The notes: generated by a model from the letters alone, not told the origin. A stretch of 27,501 bases of DNA from an uncultured Collinsella sp. (GCA_900543275.1 UQQL01000019.1:1-27501); one strand, 5' to 3'. Shown: positions 13,766 to 21,921, counted from the stretch's first letter. Made by a program: numbers and translations.

Positions 13766-15367
13766 GTGTCTGCAACCATTAAACCCTTCACCGATGAGTT
13801 CGAAGAGTATGGCCGCGATGAATCTCGTGCATCGGGCGAAGCATCGAGCATCTCGTTTCCGACAACGGAAGACGAGGTCCGTGCCATTTTGGAAACGCTC
13901 CATGCCGAGCGTGTCCCGGTAACGGTTCAGGGCGCCCGAACCGGCCTTGCCGCCGGTGCCGTGCCCCACGGTGGGCATATCCTCAATACTTCCCGTATGA
14001 ATCGCTACTTGGGCCTTCGCCGCGATGAACAAGGCCAATTTCTGCTGCGCGTGGAGCCGGGCGTTGTGCTCTCGGAGCTGCGTAAGCAGCTGAGCAAGAA
14101 GGTACTGCCGACCGCTGGTTGGGACCAGGCATCGCTTGAGGCCTACGAGGAGTTCCAAGAGTCCCCCGAGCAGTTCTTTCCCACCGATCCCACCGAGGCA
14201 TCTGCCTGTCTGGGTGGCATGGCGGCATGCAACGCCTCCGGCGCCCGCAGCTACGCTTACGGCCCCATGCGCCTGCATATCACGGGACTCCACGTCGCGC
14301 TGGCTGATGGCGATTTGCTTGAGCTTCAGCGCGGCGAGGCTTTTGCCCAGGGCCGCCACCTGTCGCTCGTGACGGCAGAGGGCCGCACGCTCGAGCTTGA
14401 TCTTCCTGACTACACCATGCCCAAGACCAAAAATGCTTCGGGCTATTTCGTTGCTGACGATATGGATGCCATCGATCTGTTTATCGGTGCGTGTGGCACA
14501 CTCGGCGTCATCACCGAGCTCGAGATTGCCCTGCAGGCGGCGCCTGCGGTCGTTTGGGGTGTGAGCTGCTTCTTTGACAGCGAAGACAAGGCCGTGTCCT
14601 TCACCGATTCTGTGCGTCCCGTCCTGTCCCACGCGACTGCCATCGAATATTTCGATGCGGGCGCCCTGGATATCCTGCGTCGTCAGCGTGAGCAGTCGAC
14701 CGCGTTCGCCTCGCTGCCGGCGCTCGACAAAGACGCCAAGGTCTGTGTCTACGTGGAGCTCGACTGCGACGACGAAGCCCAGGCGACTGAGGAGCTGTAT
14801 CACTTGGGGTGGGTACTGGAGCTTGCGGGCGGCAGCGACGATGCGACATGGGTCGCGCGCACCGAGGTCGATCGCGAGTGCCAGCGGTTCTTCCGCCACG
14901 CGGTCCCCGAGAGTGTCAATATGCTCATTGACGAGCGTCGCCGCATCGACCCCACCATTACCAAGCTGGGATCGGATATGTCGGTGCCCAATGCGCGCCT
15001 TGCCGATGTCATGGCCCTCTATCGCCGCACGCTGGCCGAAAGCGGGCTTGAGTCTGCTGCCTGGGGACACATCGGGAACAACCATCTGCATGTGAACATC
15101 CTGCCGCGCGATGCGCAAGACTACCGCCGTGGTGGAGAACTCTTTGCCCAGTGGGCTTCCGAGGTCACGGCCATGGGCGGTGCCGTTTCTGCCGAGCACG
15201 GCGTCGGCAAGATCAAGGCGGGCTTCTTGGAGACGATGTACGGCCACGAGGCCATGGTCGAGTCGGCGCGTCTCAAACTCCAGCTCGATCCTGCCGGCCA
15301 GCTGGGTCGCGGCAACCTGTTTACGGAGAAGCTCTTGGATGAACTCGTCCAGAAAGGGGGCGCGTGA
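13766..15367 (+). CDS. lctD: FAD-dependent D-lactate dehydrogenase of Ldh-Etf complex (GlcD family)
   Basis: GTG 13766 is preceded by AAAGGGGGAG at five bases. The 533-residue protein is a GlcD/vanillyl-alcohol-oxidase-type flavoprotein. The FAD-binding PCMH domain (about 30-265) contains VTVQGARTGLAAGAVP (51-66) and FFPTDPTEASACLGGMAACN (about 137-156), then GPMRLHITGLHVALADGD. The C-terminal FAD-oxidase domain carries the HIGNNHLHVNI substrate-site motif (about 435) and EHGVGK (about 477). No Fe-S motif is present. The gene overlaps etfB by four bases (GTGA). With ferredoxin-domain EtfA downstream, the arrangement matches the confurcating lactate dehydrogenase described from Acetobacterium woodii (LctBCD), here with the dehydrogenase first. 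It likely oxidises lactate to pyruvate, with electrons going to NAD+ while reduced ferredoxin is consumed. Substrate could also be glycolate or another 2-hydroxyacid. Confidence 0.82.
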   Translation: MSATIKPFTDEFEEYGRDESRASGEASSISFPTTEDEVRAILETLHAERVPVTVQGARTGLAAGAVPHGGHILNTSRMNRYLGLRRDEQGQFLLRVEPGVVLSELRKQLSKKVLPTAGWDQASLEAYEEFQESPEQFFPTDPTEASACLGGMAACNASGARSYAYGPMRLHITGLHVALADGDLLELQRGEAFAQGRHLSLVTAEGRTLELDLPDYTMPKTKNASGYFVADDMDAIDLFIGACGTLGVITELEIALQAAPAVVWGVSCFFDSEDKAVSFTDSVRPVLSHATAIEYFDAGALDILRRQREQSTAFASLPALDKDAKVCVYVELDCDDEAQATEELYHLGWVLELAGGSDDATWVARTEVDRECQRFFRHAVPESVNMLIDERRRIDPTITKLGSDMSVPNARLADVMALYRRTLAESGLESAAWGHIGNNHLHVNILPRDAQDYRRGGELFAQWASEVTAMGGAVSAEHGVGKIKAGFLETMYGHEAMVESARLKLQLDPAGQLGRGNLFTEKLLDELVQKGGA

Positions 15368-16185
15368 AGATGAGTGATTTCCATATGGTGGTGTGCGTCA
15401 AGGCGGTGCCCGGAAGCACCGAGGTCAAGATGGACCCCAAGACCAATACTATCGTGCGTGATGGCAGACAGGCGGTCATTAATCCCTTCGATGCAAGTGC
15501 CCTCGAATGTGCGCTAGCGCTGAAGGACGACTTTATCGGCTTTGGCATGGACGTGCGTGTGACGGTGGTGTCGATGGGCATCCCCGCGACCGAATCGCTA
15601 CTGCGCGACTGCATCGCCCGAGGTGCCGACGACGCGCTGCTGCTGACCGACCGAGCCTTTGCGGGCGCCGATACCCTAGCCACCACCTATGCCCTCAAAT
15701 GCGGCATCGAGGCACTCGATGAGGACTTTGACCTGCTCATCTGCGGCAAGATGGCAGTGGACGGCGATACGGCCCAGATCGGCCCCGAGCTGGCCGGCGC
15801 CTTTGGGATCCCCTGCGTGACCGACGTGAGCTGTGTGCAGAGCGCGGGATTTACGACGTGTGGCTCGCTGGCGCTCGTCCACGGCTGCGATGCCGGCGAG
15901 GAGACGGTGTACCTGGAGATGCCGTGTGCGATGACGACCGCCAAGGAGATTGGCCAGCTGCGCATGCCGAGTATTGCCGGTATTCGCGCGGCCGAGGATG
16001 CAGACGTGCGCGTGGCCAGCGCTGCCGACGTAAACGCCGATCCCTCGCGTTGCGGCCTTGCCGGATCACCGACGCAGGTCGTGCGCTCGTTTGTGCCCGA
16101 CCGTGACCAAACGTGCGAGGCCGTTGAGGGAACGGCGTCCGAGCAGGCGGTAAAACTTGCCAAGATTATCGAGGGGATGGCATAG
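15364..16185 (+). CDS. etfB: Electron-transfer flavoprotein beta subunit
   Basis: The start is GTG 15364 (GTGA overlap with the dehydrogenase stop) or ATG 15370; the Shine-Dalgarno GAAAGGGGG serves either. The product is 273 residues. It shows the ETF-beta hallmarks MVVCVKAVPGSTEVKMD, NPFDASALECALALKD and the adenine-nucleotide signature GKMAVDGDTAQIGPELAG, followed by GIPCVTDV. In bifurcating Etf proteins this subunit carries the bifurcating FAD. Membership of that group is inferred from the operon, not from diagnostic residues I could verify. The stop TAG is immediately followed by the etfA ATG. Confidence 0.9.
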   Translation: MKMSDFHMVVCVKAVPGSTEVKMDPKTNTIVRDGRQAVINPFDASALECALALKDDFIGFGMDVRVTVVSMGIPATESLLRDCIARGADDALLLTDRAFAGADTLATTYALKCGIEALDEDFDLLICGKMAVDGDTAQIGPELAGAFGIPCVTDVSCVQSAGFTTCGSLALVHGCDAGEETVYLEMPCAMTTAKEIGQLRMPSIAGIRAAEDADVRVASAADVNADPSRCGLAGSPTQVVRSFVPDRDQTCEAVEGTASEQAVKLAKIIEGMA

Positions 16186-17391
16186 ATGAGCGGGCTGATT
16201 ATCGATAGCGAAGCCTGTATCGGCTGCGGTCGCTGCGTTCGCGCCTGCGCCTCGGGCGGCATTGTGGTGGAGGGCGAGCGCCCCAATCGCTGTGCCCGCG
16301 TAACCGACGGCTGTATCCTGTGCGGCGGGTGCGTCGACGCCTGCCCCGTCAACGCCATCTCGATCGAGCGCGACGAGGCTGCCGGCGCGGCAGACCTTGA
16401 CGCATATCGAGACATTTGGGTCTTCGTGCAAACTGACGAGCACGATGCTGTGGCATCCGTGGCCTTCGAGCTCATGGGCAAGGGGCGCGAGCTTGCCGAT
16501 GCACGCGGCTGTCGCCTGGTGGCGCTGATCGGCATGGGTTCCGAGGGCTCGCTCGGGGACCTCGAACACCTGGTTTGTGCCGGCGCGGACGAAGTTCTGG
16601 TCTGTCGTGACGAGCGCCTGTGCCAGAACGATGCGGAGGTCTACGCCCGGCTGATCTGCGATTTGGTGGCCGAGCGCAAGCCCGAGGCAATTCTGTACGG
16701 CGCGACCGCCTTTGGTCGCGAGCTGGCGCCTGGCGTTGCCGTGCGCCTGCAGACGGGCCTCACGGCCGACTGCACCGTGCTTTCTATGGATACGGAGACG
16801 GGTCTGCTGCAGCAGACGCGCCCGGCGTTTGGCGGCAACCTGATGGCCACCATTATCTGCCCCAACCACCGTCCTCAGATGGCAACGGTGCGCCCCGGCA
16901 TCTTTAAGGCGCCCGAGTTTGACTATAGCCGCTCCGGCACGATTACCCAGGTAGTGCTTGCGGATGACGTTAAGGCCCGCGTCGAGATCTCGATTCCCGC
17001 CGAGGAGTGGGGACAGCAGGCCTCAATTGCCGATGCCGAGCGTCTGGTCGTGGTGGGCCGCGGCATCGGCTCCAAGAAGAATCTGCCCCTGATGCGAAAG
17101 CTCGCCGGTGCCCTGGGTGCCGAGCTTGGTTGCACGCGTCCCATTGTGGAGGCAGGCTGGTTGGAGTATCGCCACCAAATTGGCCAGACGGGCGTATCGG
17201 TCTCGCCCAAGCTCCTCGTGAGCATCGGTGTCTCGGGCGCTATCCAGCATCTCGCCGGCATCGGTGGGGCGGAGTGCATTGTCGCCATCAATGAGGACCC
17301 GGATGCCCCCATCTTTGGTGCCGCCCAGTACAAGGTCGTCGGCGATGCCGTTGAGATCGTTGAGGAGCTGCTGGCTCAGCTTGAGCGCTAA
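16186..17391 (+). CDS. etfA: EtfA with N-terminal 2[4Fe-4S] ferredoxin domain
   Basis: At 401 residues it is longer than plain EtfA (about 320) because of an N-terminal ferredoxin domain with two complete clusters: Cys11-X2-Cys14-X2-Cys17-X3-Cys21 and Cys43-X2-Cys46-X2-Cys49-X3-Cys53 followed by Pro. Residues about 70-270 are the alpha/beta ETF domain. The C-terminal FAD domain has VVVGRGIGSKKN (about 287-298), GCTRPIVEAGW, QIGQTGVSVSPKL, GVSGAIQHLAGI and ECIVAINEDPDAPIF, all canonical. The extra ferredoxin domain is a feature of LctC and CarE and suits electron exchange with free ferredoxin. The gene's last four bases overlap the convergent HD-domain gene, so no terminator separates them. 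Confidence 0.92.
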   Translation: MSGLIIDSEACIGCGRCVRACASGGIVVEGERPNRCARVTDGCILCGGCVDACPVNAISIERDEAAGAADLDAYRDIWVFVQTDEHDAVASVAFELMGKGRELADARGCRLVALIGMGSEGSLGDLEHLVCAGADEVLVCRDERLCQNDAEVYARLICDLVAERKPEAILYGATAFGRELAPGVAVRLQTGLTADCTVLSMDTETGLLQQTRPAFGGNLMATIICPNHRPQMATVRPGIFKAPEFDYSRSGTITQVVLADDVKARVEISIPAEEWGQQASIADAERLVVVGRGIGSKKNLPLMRKLAGALGAELGCTRPIVEAGWLEYRHQIGQTGVSVSPKLLVSIGVSGAIQHLAGIGGAECIVAINEDPDAPIFGAAQYKVVGDAVEIVEELLAQLER

Positions 17392-18200
17392 GCGCGCGTC
17401 AGCCAGTCGCGCATCTCGTCCTTTAGGCGGCTCCAGGTTGCCTGCGTGGCGGGGTCGGTAAAGGGCCGCGTAATGCCAAAGGGCGCGTCGAGCAGGCGGT
17501 GGATATCGCCCTGTTCGCGCGCCAGCGCGCGGCTCGCTGGATAGACGAGCTCAAACATAAAGCAGATGAGTCCCACCAGGTAGTCTGCGGGCTCATCGCG
17601 CTCATCGCGTGCGACGCAGCGGTGCTCGTCAAAGGCGGTAAGCGCCGGTGCCGAGAAGTGGCTGGCGAGAAATGCGTCCTCATCCACCTTAAGGATGGTC
17701 TCGACGGTGCTGTCGGCGATGGTGCGCATAATGTCGATCTTGTCACCATCGCGCACGATATCGCAGAAGCGCCGCGTACGCTCGTCGAGCTGCGCGGGTA
17801 GACGAAAATCGCTGTGATAGGCAATGCTCGCTCGGATGAGCTCATCTTCTGCCGGGTCATCGATAAAGTCGCGGATGCTCGTTACGGCGGGTGCATCGGC
17901 GGGATTCTCGCCAAAGAGGACCTCGATGCCCAGCGCTGCATGGCTCATGCTCTCGGCGTCCTTAAAGGTGTCCCAGCGCCGCAACTGCTCAAAGCGGCCC
18001 ATATCGTGTAGCAGGCCGCAAAGCCATGCCAGGTCAATATCTTCTGACGACCAGCCCTGCTCGCGCGCTACGGCATCGCATGCCTCGGCCACGTGGTACG
18101 TATGCTCGATTTTGAGCGCGATGCGTGGGTTGGTGGCGTCGTAGGCATCGGTGTAGCTTTTGAAGGCCGCGCGCGCCCGGTCTCGATCGATAGCTGTCAT
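17388..18200 (-). CDS. HD-domain phosphohydrolase
   Basis: ATG 18200 follows AGGAAG at five bases. The 270-residue protein shows the metal-binding HD signature: KIEHTYHV (His33), LCGLLHDMGRFEQ (His65-Asp66), a later His in IAYHSDFRLP, and RDGDKIDIMRT containing the closing Asp. It is thus a cytosolic HD-superfamily metal-dependent phosphohydrolase. The substrate cannot be told: nucleotides and cyclic dinucleotides are possibilities, but it is not an HD-GYP protein. It is convergent with etfA (4-bp tail overlap) and divergent from azlC. The -10 TACAAT of its likely promoter overlaps the palindrome at 18232-18267. Confidence 0.85.
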   Translation of the reverse strand: MTAIDRDRARAAFKSYTDAYDATNPRIALKIEHTYHVAEACDAVAREQGWSSEDIDLAWLCGLLHDMGRFEQLRRWDTFKDAESMSHAALGIEVLFGENPADAPAVTSIRDFIDDPAEDELIRASIAYHSDFRLPAQLDERTRRFCDIVRDGDKIDIMRTIADSTVETILKVDEDAFLASHFSAPALTAFDEHRCVARDERDEPADYLVGLICFMFELVYPASRALAREQGDIHRLLDAPFGITRPFTDPATQATWSRLKDEMRDWLTRA

Positions 18201-18231
18201 AATGACTTCCTAAAAAGTTGTGTCTTTCGAT

Positions 18232-18267
18232 CCGGTGGCAATTGTAGGCGAACTTTATTGCCACCGG
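18232..18267. promoter_or_regulatory. Perfect 11-bp palindrome in a divergent promoter region
   Basis: CCGGTGGCAAT (18232-18242) and ATTGCCACCGG (18257-18267) are exact inverted copies around a 14-base spacer. On the minus strand TACAAT (18246-18241), a good -10 for the HD gene, overlaps the left arm. No T-run follows either arm, so a terminator is unlikely. It looks like an operator shared by the HD gene and azlCD. Confidence 0.55.
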
Positions 18268-18326
18268 TTGATATTTCTGCTGCGTTGCAAGGCGCGCTGC
18301 AGACGACTTACCAGAATGGGAGTGGC

Positions 18327-19019
18327 ATGGTCCTTAGGTTCTTTAAAATCGTCTGGCCAGTGATGCTTACCTATGTTGCAATAGGCGCGCCGTGCGGAAT
18401 GATCATGGGGCAGACGGGAATGGAGCCCTGGATGGTCTTTGCTCTGAGCAGCACGTTTGTGACGGGCAGCGGCCAGTTTATGATCTGCAATCTTTGGCTG
18501 GCGGGCGTACCGGCACCTTCGATTATCGCGAGCGTCGCCGCCATCTCCTCGCGCTTCGCTCTTTACTCGGCATCGATCGCACCCCATCTGGCGGGCGCCT
18601 CGAAGCGTCAGACGCTGGCTGTTGCCGCGACGCTCACCGAGGAGGCATACGGCATCTCGCTTGCCAGGCTGGTTGAGGGGGAGGATTGGGGCCCGCGCGA
18701 ATCCTTCGTGCTCAACGTGATCCTCATCGCGACATGGGGCGCTTCGTGCACGATGGGTGCCATCGTCGGTGCCGTTGTCGATGTTCCCACCGCTATTGCG
18801 AGTTTCGTCTGCACGTCACTCTTTATCTGTCTACTCTTTTCGCAGCGGCTGTCGCGCGGCAACGTTGTCGCGGCGGTTTCGGGCGCGGTGTCCGTCGCCG
18901 TATGCAAGTTCTTGGGCCTCACGAATATTGCCGTGCCGGCAAGCGTCGTGGTCGGCATTGCCATTGCGCTGGCGTGCGATGCTGTATTAGACGGAAGAGG
19001 TGCCCGCGATGCCCGTTAA
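18327..19019 (+). CDS. azlC: AzlC-family amino acid exporter subunit
   Basis: ATG 18327 is chosen because GGGAG lies five bases upstream and the product (230 residues, MVLRFFKIVWPVMLTYVAIG) matches the usual AzlC length; the frame is open further upstream but has no start with a good ribosome site. Family marks are the early AIGAPCGMIMGQTGM segment, SSTFVTGSGQFMICNLWLAG (AzlC-type GxxQF) and SSRFALYSASIAPHL, then TEEAYGI. About seven membrane helices are expected. AzlC with AzlD exports branched-chain amino acids or analogues. The last 11 bases overlap azlD. Confidence 0.88.
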   Translation: MVLRFFKIVWPVMLTYVAIGAPCGMIMGQTGMEPWMVFALSSTFVTGSGQFMICNLWLAGVPAPSIIASVAAISSRFALYSASIAPHLAGASKRQTLAVAATLTEEAYGISLARLVEGEDWGPRESFVLNVILIATWGASCTMGAIVGAVVDVPTAIASFVCTSLFICLLFSQRLSRGNVVAAVSGAVSVAVCKFLGLTNIAVPASVVVGIAIALACDAVLDGRGARDAR

Positions 19020-19332
19020 CGAGTTCTTGGTTCTGTGGCTGTCGTCGTGGGCTGCTATCGCGTTCTTTCGCATCGCGCCGGCGTTTGCCTTGCGCGGGAG
19101 AACGCTGTCGCCCCGCATTACCGAGGCCCTGGGTTATATCCCGCCCGCTGCCTTTGCCGCGCTGGTCGCCAACGACTTGGTGAGCCCCGGCGCGTTCGAC
19201 GCGGGACCCTGGCCTGCCTTGGTTCCCTGGATTGCGGCCGCCGGCGTCGTGGTCGTGGCGGTCAAGACAAAATCGATGCTGTGGTGCTGCGTCTCGGGCA
19301 TCGTACTCTATATCGTCTTGAGCCTTATATAG
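19009..19332 (+). CDS. azlD: AzlD-family transporter small subunit
   Basis: ATG 19009 (GGAAGAGG eight bases upstream) gives 107 residues; a GTG at 19000 is too close to that site. Three to four hydrophobic helices are seen, with the AzlD pattern RIAPAFAL near the N-terminus, then ITEALGYIPPAAFAALVANDL and a final SGIVLYIVLSLI. It is the partner of AzlC, made by overlapping translation. Downstream 19333-19482 holds no clear terminator; a weak TACTGT at 19426 is the only promoter hint for the next gene. Confidence 0.87.
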   Translation: MPVNEFLVLWLSSWAAIAFFRIAPAFALRGRTLSPRITEALGYIPPAAFAALVANDLVSPGAFDAGPWPALVPWIAAAGVVVVAVKTKSMLWCCVSGIVLYIVLSLI

Positions 19333-19482
19333 GGGTGGCGTCGCGGGCGCCGAATCTCGTTCCATCCCAACTTGTCGAGTTTTTCACCGAGCTGGTCTAT
19401 TTCTTCTGGTACCATGGTCAAACTTTACTGTAGCAAAGCGTGACGTGGGCTTTTGTACCCCGTCAGCGGAAATGGGGGTTTC

Positions 19483-20505
19483 ATGGCACAGGAAGCAACC
19501 GCCAACGAGCAAAAGAAATTCAAGGTCCCGCGCATCCCGGGCGACATCATGATTTATCCGATGATCGTCGGTCTTTTGCTCAACACCTTCTGCCCGCAGG
19601 TTTTTGAGATCGGCGGATTCTTTACGGCTGCCTGCCGCGGTGGCTCCAATACCATCGTCGCCGCGATCCTGCTGTTTGTGGGCGCCGGCATCAGCTTTAA
19701 GTCCACGCCGGGCGCTATCAAGACCGGCATCGTCGTGCTGATTCCCAAGCTGGTCGTCGCAGCGGCTCTCGGCCTGGGCGTGGCATATTTCTTTAACGAC
19801 AACTTCCTGGGTCTGAGCTCCGTGTCTATCATCGGCGGCATCACGTTTTGCAACATGGCGCTCTATACGGGCATCATGGGCGAGTTCGGTGATGAGTCTG
19901 AGCAGGGCGCCGTCGGTATCCTGTTCTTTACGGCCGGCCCCGCCGTCACGATGATCATCCTCGGTGTTTCCGGCCTCGCCAACATTCCCATTGGCACCAT
20001 TATCGGCTCCATCTTGCCACTCGTTATTGGCATGGTTCTGGGCAACCTGTTCCCGTTTATCAAGAACCTGCTGGTTCCCGGTGCCAATCCCGCGATTGCC
20101 GTCATCGGATTTCAGCTCGGTGCGTCCATGAGCCTGTCGAGCTTTATCACCGGCGGTATTTCCGGCATCTTGCTGGGCCTTGTCACGCTGTTTGTCGTCG
20201 GTCCCATCACCTTTGCGTTCGAGCGTCTGTGCGGCGGCAATGGCAAGGCCGCTGTGGCTTGCTCCACCATTGCCGGCACGGCTATGACCACACCGGTTGC
20301 CCTCGCCGAGGTCGCACCGCGCTACGCCGAGCTTGCGCCCACCGCGTACGCTCAGATCGCCACCGCCGTTATCATCACGGCGATCATGGCTCCGATTCTG
20401 ACTGGCTGGGTCGACAAGAAGTTCTGCCAAGGCAAGGAGGATCTGTCGCCTGTCGGTGTCGAGGCCATCGAGGAGGCCGTCGCGGCTGACATCGATGGCG
20501 AGTAG
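19483..20505 (+). CDS. kdgT: 2-keto-3-deoxygluconate permease
   Basis: ATG 19483 follows AATGGGGG; an upstream TTG at 19453 has no ribosome site. The 340-residue protein has about ten membrane helices and matches the KdgT family along its length: KVPRIPGDIMIYPMIVGLLL, FFTAACRGGSNTIVAAILLF, GAGISFKSTPGAIKTG, GGITFCNMALYTGIMGEFGD, AIAVIGFQLGASMSLSSF and CSTIAGTAMTTPVALAEVAP. Family members import 2-keto-3-deoxygluconate, a pectin or uronate breakdown product, by proton symport. No KDG kinase or aldolase gene is adjacent, so the exact substrate is inferred. Two hairpins follow the gene. Confidence 0.9.
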   Translation: MAQEATANEQKKFKVPRIPGDIMIYPMIVGLLLNTFCPQVFEIGGFFTAACRGGSNTIVAAILLFVGAGISFKSTPGAIKTGIVVLIPKLVVAAALGLGVAYFFNDNFLGLSSVSIIGGITFCNMALYTGIMGEFGDESEQGAVGILFFTAGPAVTMIILGVSGLANIPIGTIIGSILPLVIGMVLGNLFPFIKNLLVPGANPAIAVIGFQLGASMSLSSFITGGISGILLGLVTLFVVGPITFAFERLCGGNGKAAVACSTIAGTAMTTPVALAEVAPRYAELAPTAYAQIATAVIITAIMAPILTGWVDKKFCQGKEDLSPVGVEAIEEAVAADIDGE

Positions 20506-20554
20506 CAATCGATACCCATCAATGATGCCGGCGTGTGCAATTCGCGCCGTATGG

Positions 20555-20594
20555 GCGCCCGAACAGAAACTGTTTTGCAGTGATGTTCGGGCGC
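20555..20594 (+). terminator. Long hairpin after kdgT, probable terminator
   Basis: GCGCCCGAAC (20555-20564) and GTTCGGGCGC (20585-20594) pair perfectly. Inside, ACTG and CAGT around TTTTG form a second stem. It lies 50 bp after kdgT. The downstream tract (TCTGCTATTAT) is only moderately T-rich and contains the promoter of the next gene. Confidence 0.5.
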
Positions 20595-20596
20595 TC

Positions 20597-20605
20597 TGCT
20601 ATTAT
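20597..20605 (+). promoter_or_regulatory. Extended -10 promoter of the diguanylate cyclase gene
   Basis: TGC-TATTAT (20597-20605) is an extended -10. A TTGCAG at 20575-20580, 19 bases upstream, could be a distant -35, but it lies within the kdgT hairpin. Transcription should start near 20612. Confidence 0.45.
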
Positions 20606-20632
20606 CCCCTTTACCCCTGCGGAGTAAAGGGG
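20606..20632 (+). terminator. Hairpin at the start of the GGDEF transcript
   Basis: CCCCTTTAC (20606-20614) pairs perfectly with GTAAAGGGG (20624-20632), followed by TGTTTATT. It may be a second terminator of kdgT or an operator/leader hairpin of the diguanylate cyclase gene, since it begins at the predicted transcription start. Confidence 0.45.
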
Positions 20633-20695
20633 TGTTTATTGCCCTGATTCGAATTGGGCGATTCTGACCACTTGGGTATTGAAGGGATGGCGCTA

Positions 20696-21838
20696 GTGGT
20701 TAAGGCACTCAAGATTGAGATATTCGTGCTATGCATGATTGTTCTTATCGGGCTTGCCGTGCGAAGTCGTCGCTCCTTGTTCTCGAGCACCCAGCAGCTA
20801 TTGTTTAGCATGCTGGGCTACACCTCTGCCGCGTACATATTATTCGATATGATCTGGACGCTTTCGGACGGTGTGGACGGCACGTTGGGCATTGCTGCCA
20901 ACTGGATTTCCAACGCGGTTTCGTTTTCGCTCTTTGCTATCGCGTGTCTCATTTGGTTTATCTATTCCGAGACGGTGCAGGGTTCTCGCCTTTTGACCTC
21001 GCGCTATAGGGTGGTGCTTGTTGCGTTGCCTACGGCTCTGGTGGTCGTGCTGGCGTTTACCAGTTACTGGACGCACGCCCTGTTCTATATCGATTCGCAG
21101 GGCGTGTATCGTCGCGGCTTTGCCTATATGATCCAGCCCATCGTCAGCTACTGTTACGTTATACATACGTCCCTGCATGCATTTGTGCAATCTCGCAGGG
21201 TCGAGAGCCTGCAGACGAAGGCCATCTATCGAACCTTGGCATTTTTCGCCATTCCGGCCCTGGTGGGCGGTACCTTTCAGGTCGTATACTCGGTGCCCGG
21301 CCTTTGTGTCGGCATAATGATTAGCATGTTGCTGCTCTACATCATCTACCAGGAGCAGCTCATCTCGACCGACCCGTTGACTGGACTTAACAATCGCAAC
21401 CGTTTTGAGACCTATATGCTGTCGCTCTTCTCAAATGTGGATCAGGCCGAAGATGTATATCTGCTTATGATGGACGCCGACGGCTTTAAGCAGATTAACG
21501 ATCGCTATGGGCATGTGGAGGGCGACCACGCTCTTCAGGTCATATCCGCTGCGCTCAAAGAAGTCTGCTCGGCGTCTGGCGGCTTTATCGCACGTTATGG
21601 TGGCGATGAGTTCGTGGTGCTCCAAAAGGCAGTGGCGGAACAGGATATCATGCATCTGTGCGCGACAATCAACGATGAGCTCGCGCGCGCCGAGGTTCCG
21701 TATCTGTTGCGGATGTCCATCGGCTACGCACGGGTTGGTGATGGCGTCGATACCTGGCAAGACTTGCTTCGTGCTGCCGACGCGGAGCTCTACCGCGTAA
21801 AGCGCGAGAAGAAGAAAGCCGGCGTTCAGATACGCTAG
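20696..21838 (+). CDS. Membrane-bound diguanylate cyclase (GGDEF)
   Basis: The start is uncertain. GTG 20696 has GAAGGGA at eight bases and is preferred; ATG 20687 is in frame but lacks spacing for that site. The product is about 380 residues. Residues 1-215 contain about seven hydrophobic helices, a 7TM-type sensor. The C-terminal GGDEF domain begins at DPLTGLNNRNRF, has the metal site MMDADGFKQIND and an intact GGDEF (302-306, ARYGGDEFVVL), so it should make cyclic di-GMP. The RxxD inhibitory site expected a few residues before GGDEF is absent, so product inhibition by that route is not expected. There is no EAL domain. The input signal is unknown. A strong terminator follows. Confidence 0.9.
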   Translation: MVKALKIEIFVLCMIVLIGLAVRSRRSLFSSTQQLLFSMLGYTSAAYILFDMIWTLSDGVDGTLGIAANWISNAVSFSLFAIACLIWFIYSETVQGSRLLTSRYRVVLVALPTALVVVLAFTSYWTHALFYIDSQGVYRRGFAYMIQPIVSYCYVIHTSLHAFVQSRRVESLQTKAIYRTLAFFAIPALVGGTFQVVYSVPGLCVGIMISMLLLYIIYQEQLISTDPLTGLNNRNRFETYMLSLFSNVDQAEDVYLLMMDADGFKQINDRYGHVEGDHALQVISAALKEVCSASGGFIARYGGDEFVVLQKAVAEQDIMHLCATINDELARAEVPYLLRMSIGYARVGDGVDTWQDLLRAADAELYRVKREKKKAGVQIR

Positions 21839-21840
21839 GA

Positions 21841-21882
21841 AAAGGGGCACACGACCGTTGCGATGGTCGTGCGCCCCTTTTG
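21841..21882 (+). terminator. Strong Rho-independent terminator
   Basis: AAAAGGGGC (21841-21849) and CACGACC (21851-21857) pair with GGTCGTG (21866-21872) and GCCCCTTTT (21874-21882). There is one A:C mismatch and an 8-base loop. It ends in a T-run just after the diguanylate cyclase stop. Confidence 0.85.
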
Positions 21883-21921
21883 CGTTTGTGGGGGCCACCG
21901 GTCATAATGCCCAGGCGCGGT

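Noticed and set aside
13745..15247. 500-codon minus-strand open frame opposite the lactate dehydrogenase
   Set aside because: Shadow of the clearly homologous FAD dehydrogenase; it also runs across that gene's start region.
19384..20508. 374-codon minus-strand open frame opposite kdgT
   Set aside because: The product is Asp/Gly/Arg/Gln-rich and unlike any family; KdgT on the plus strand is full length.
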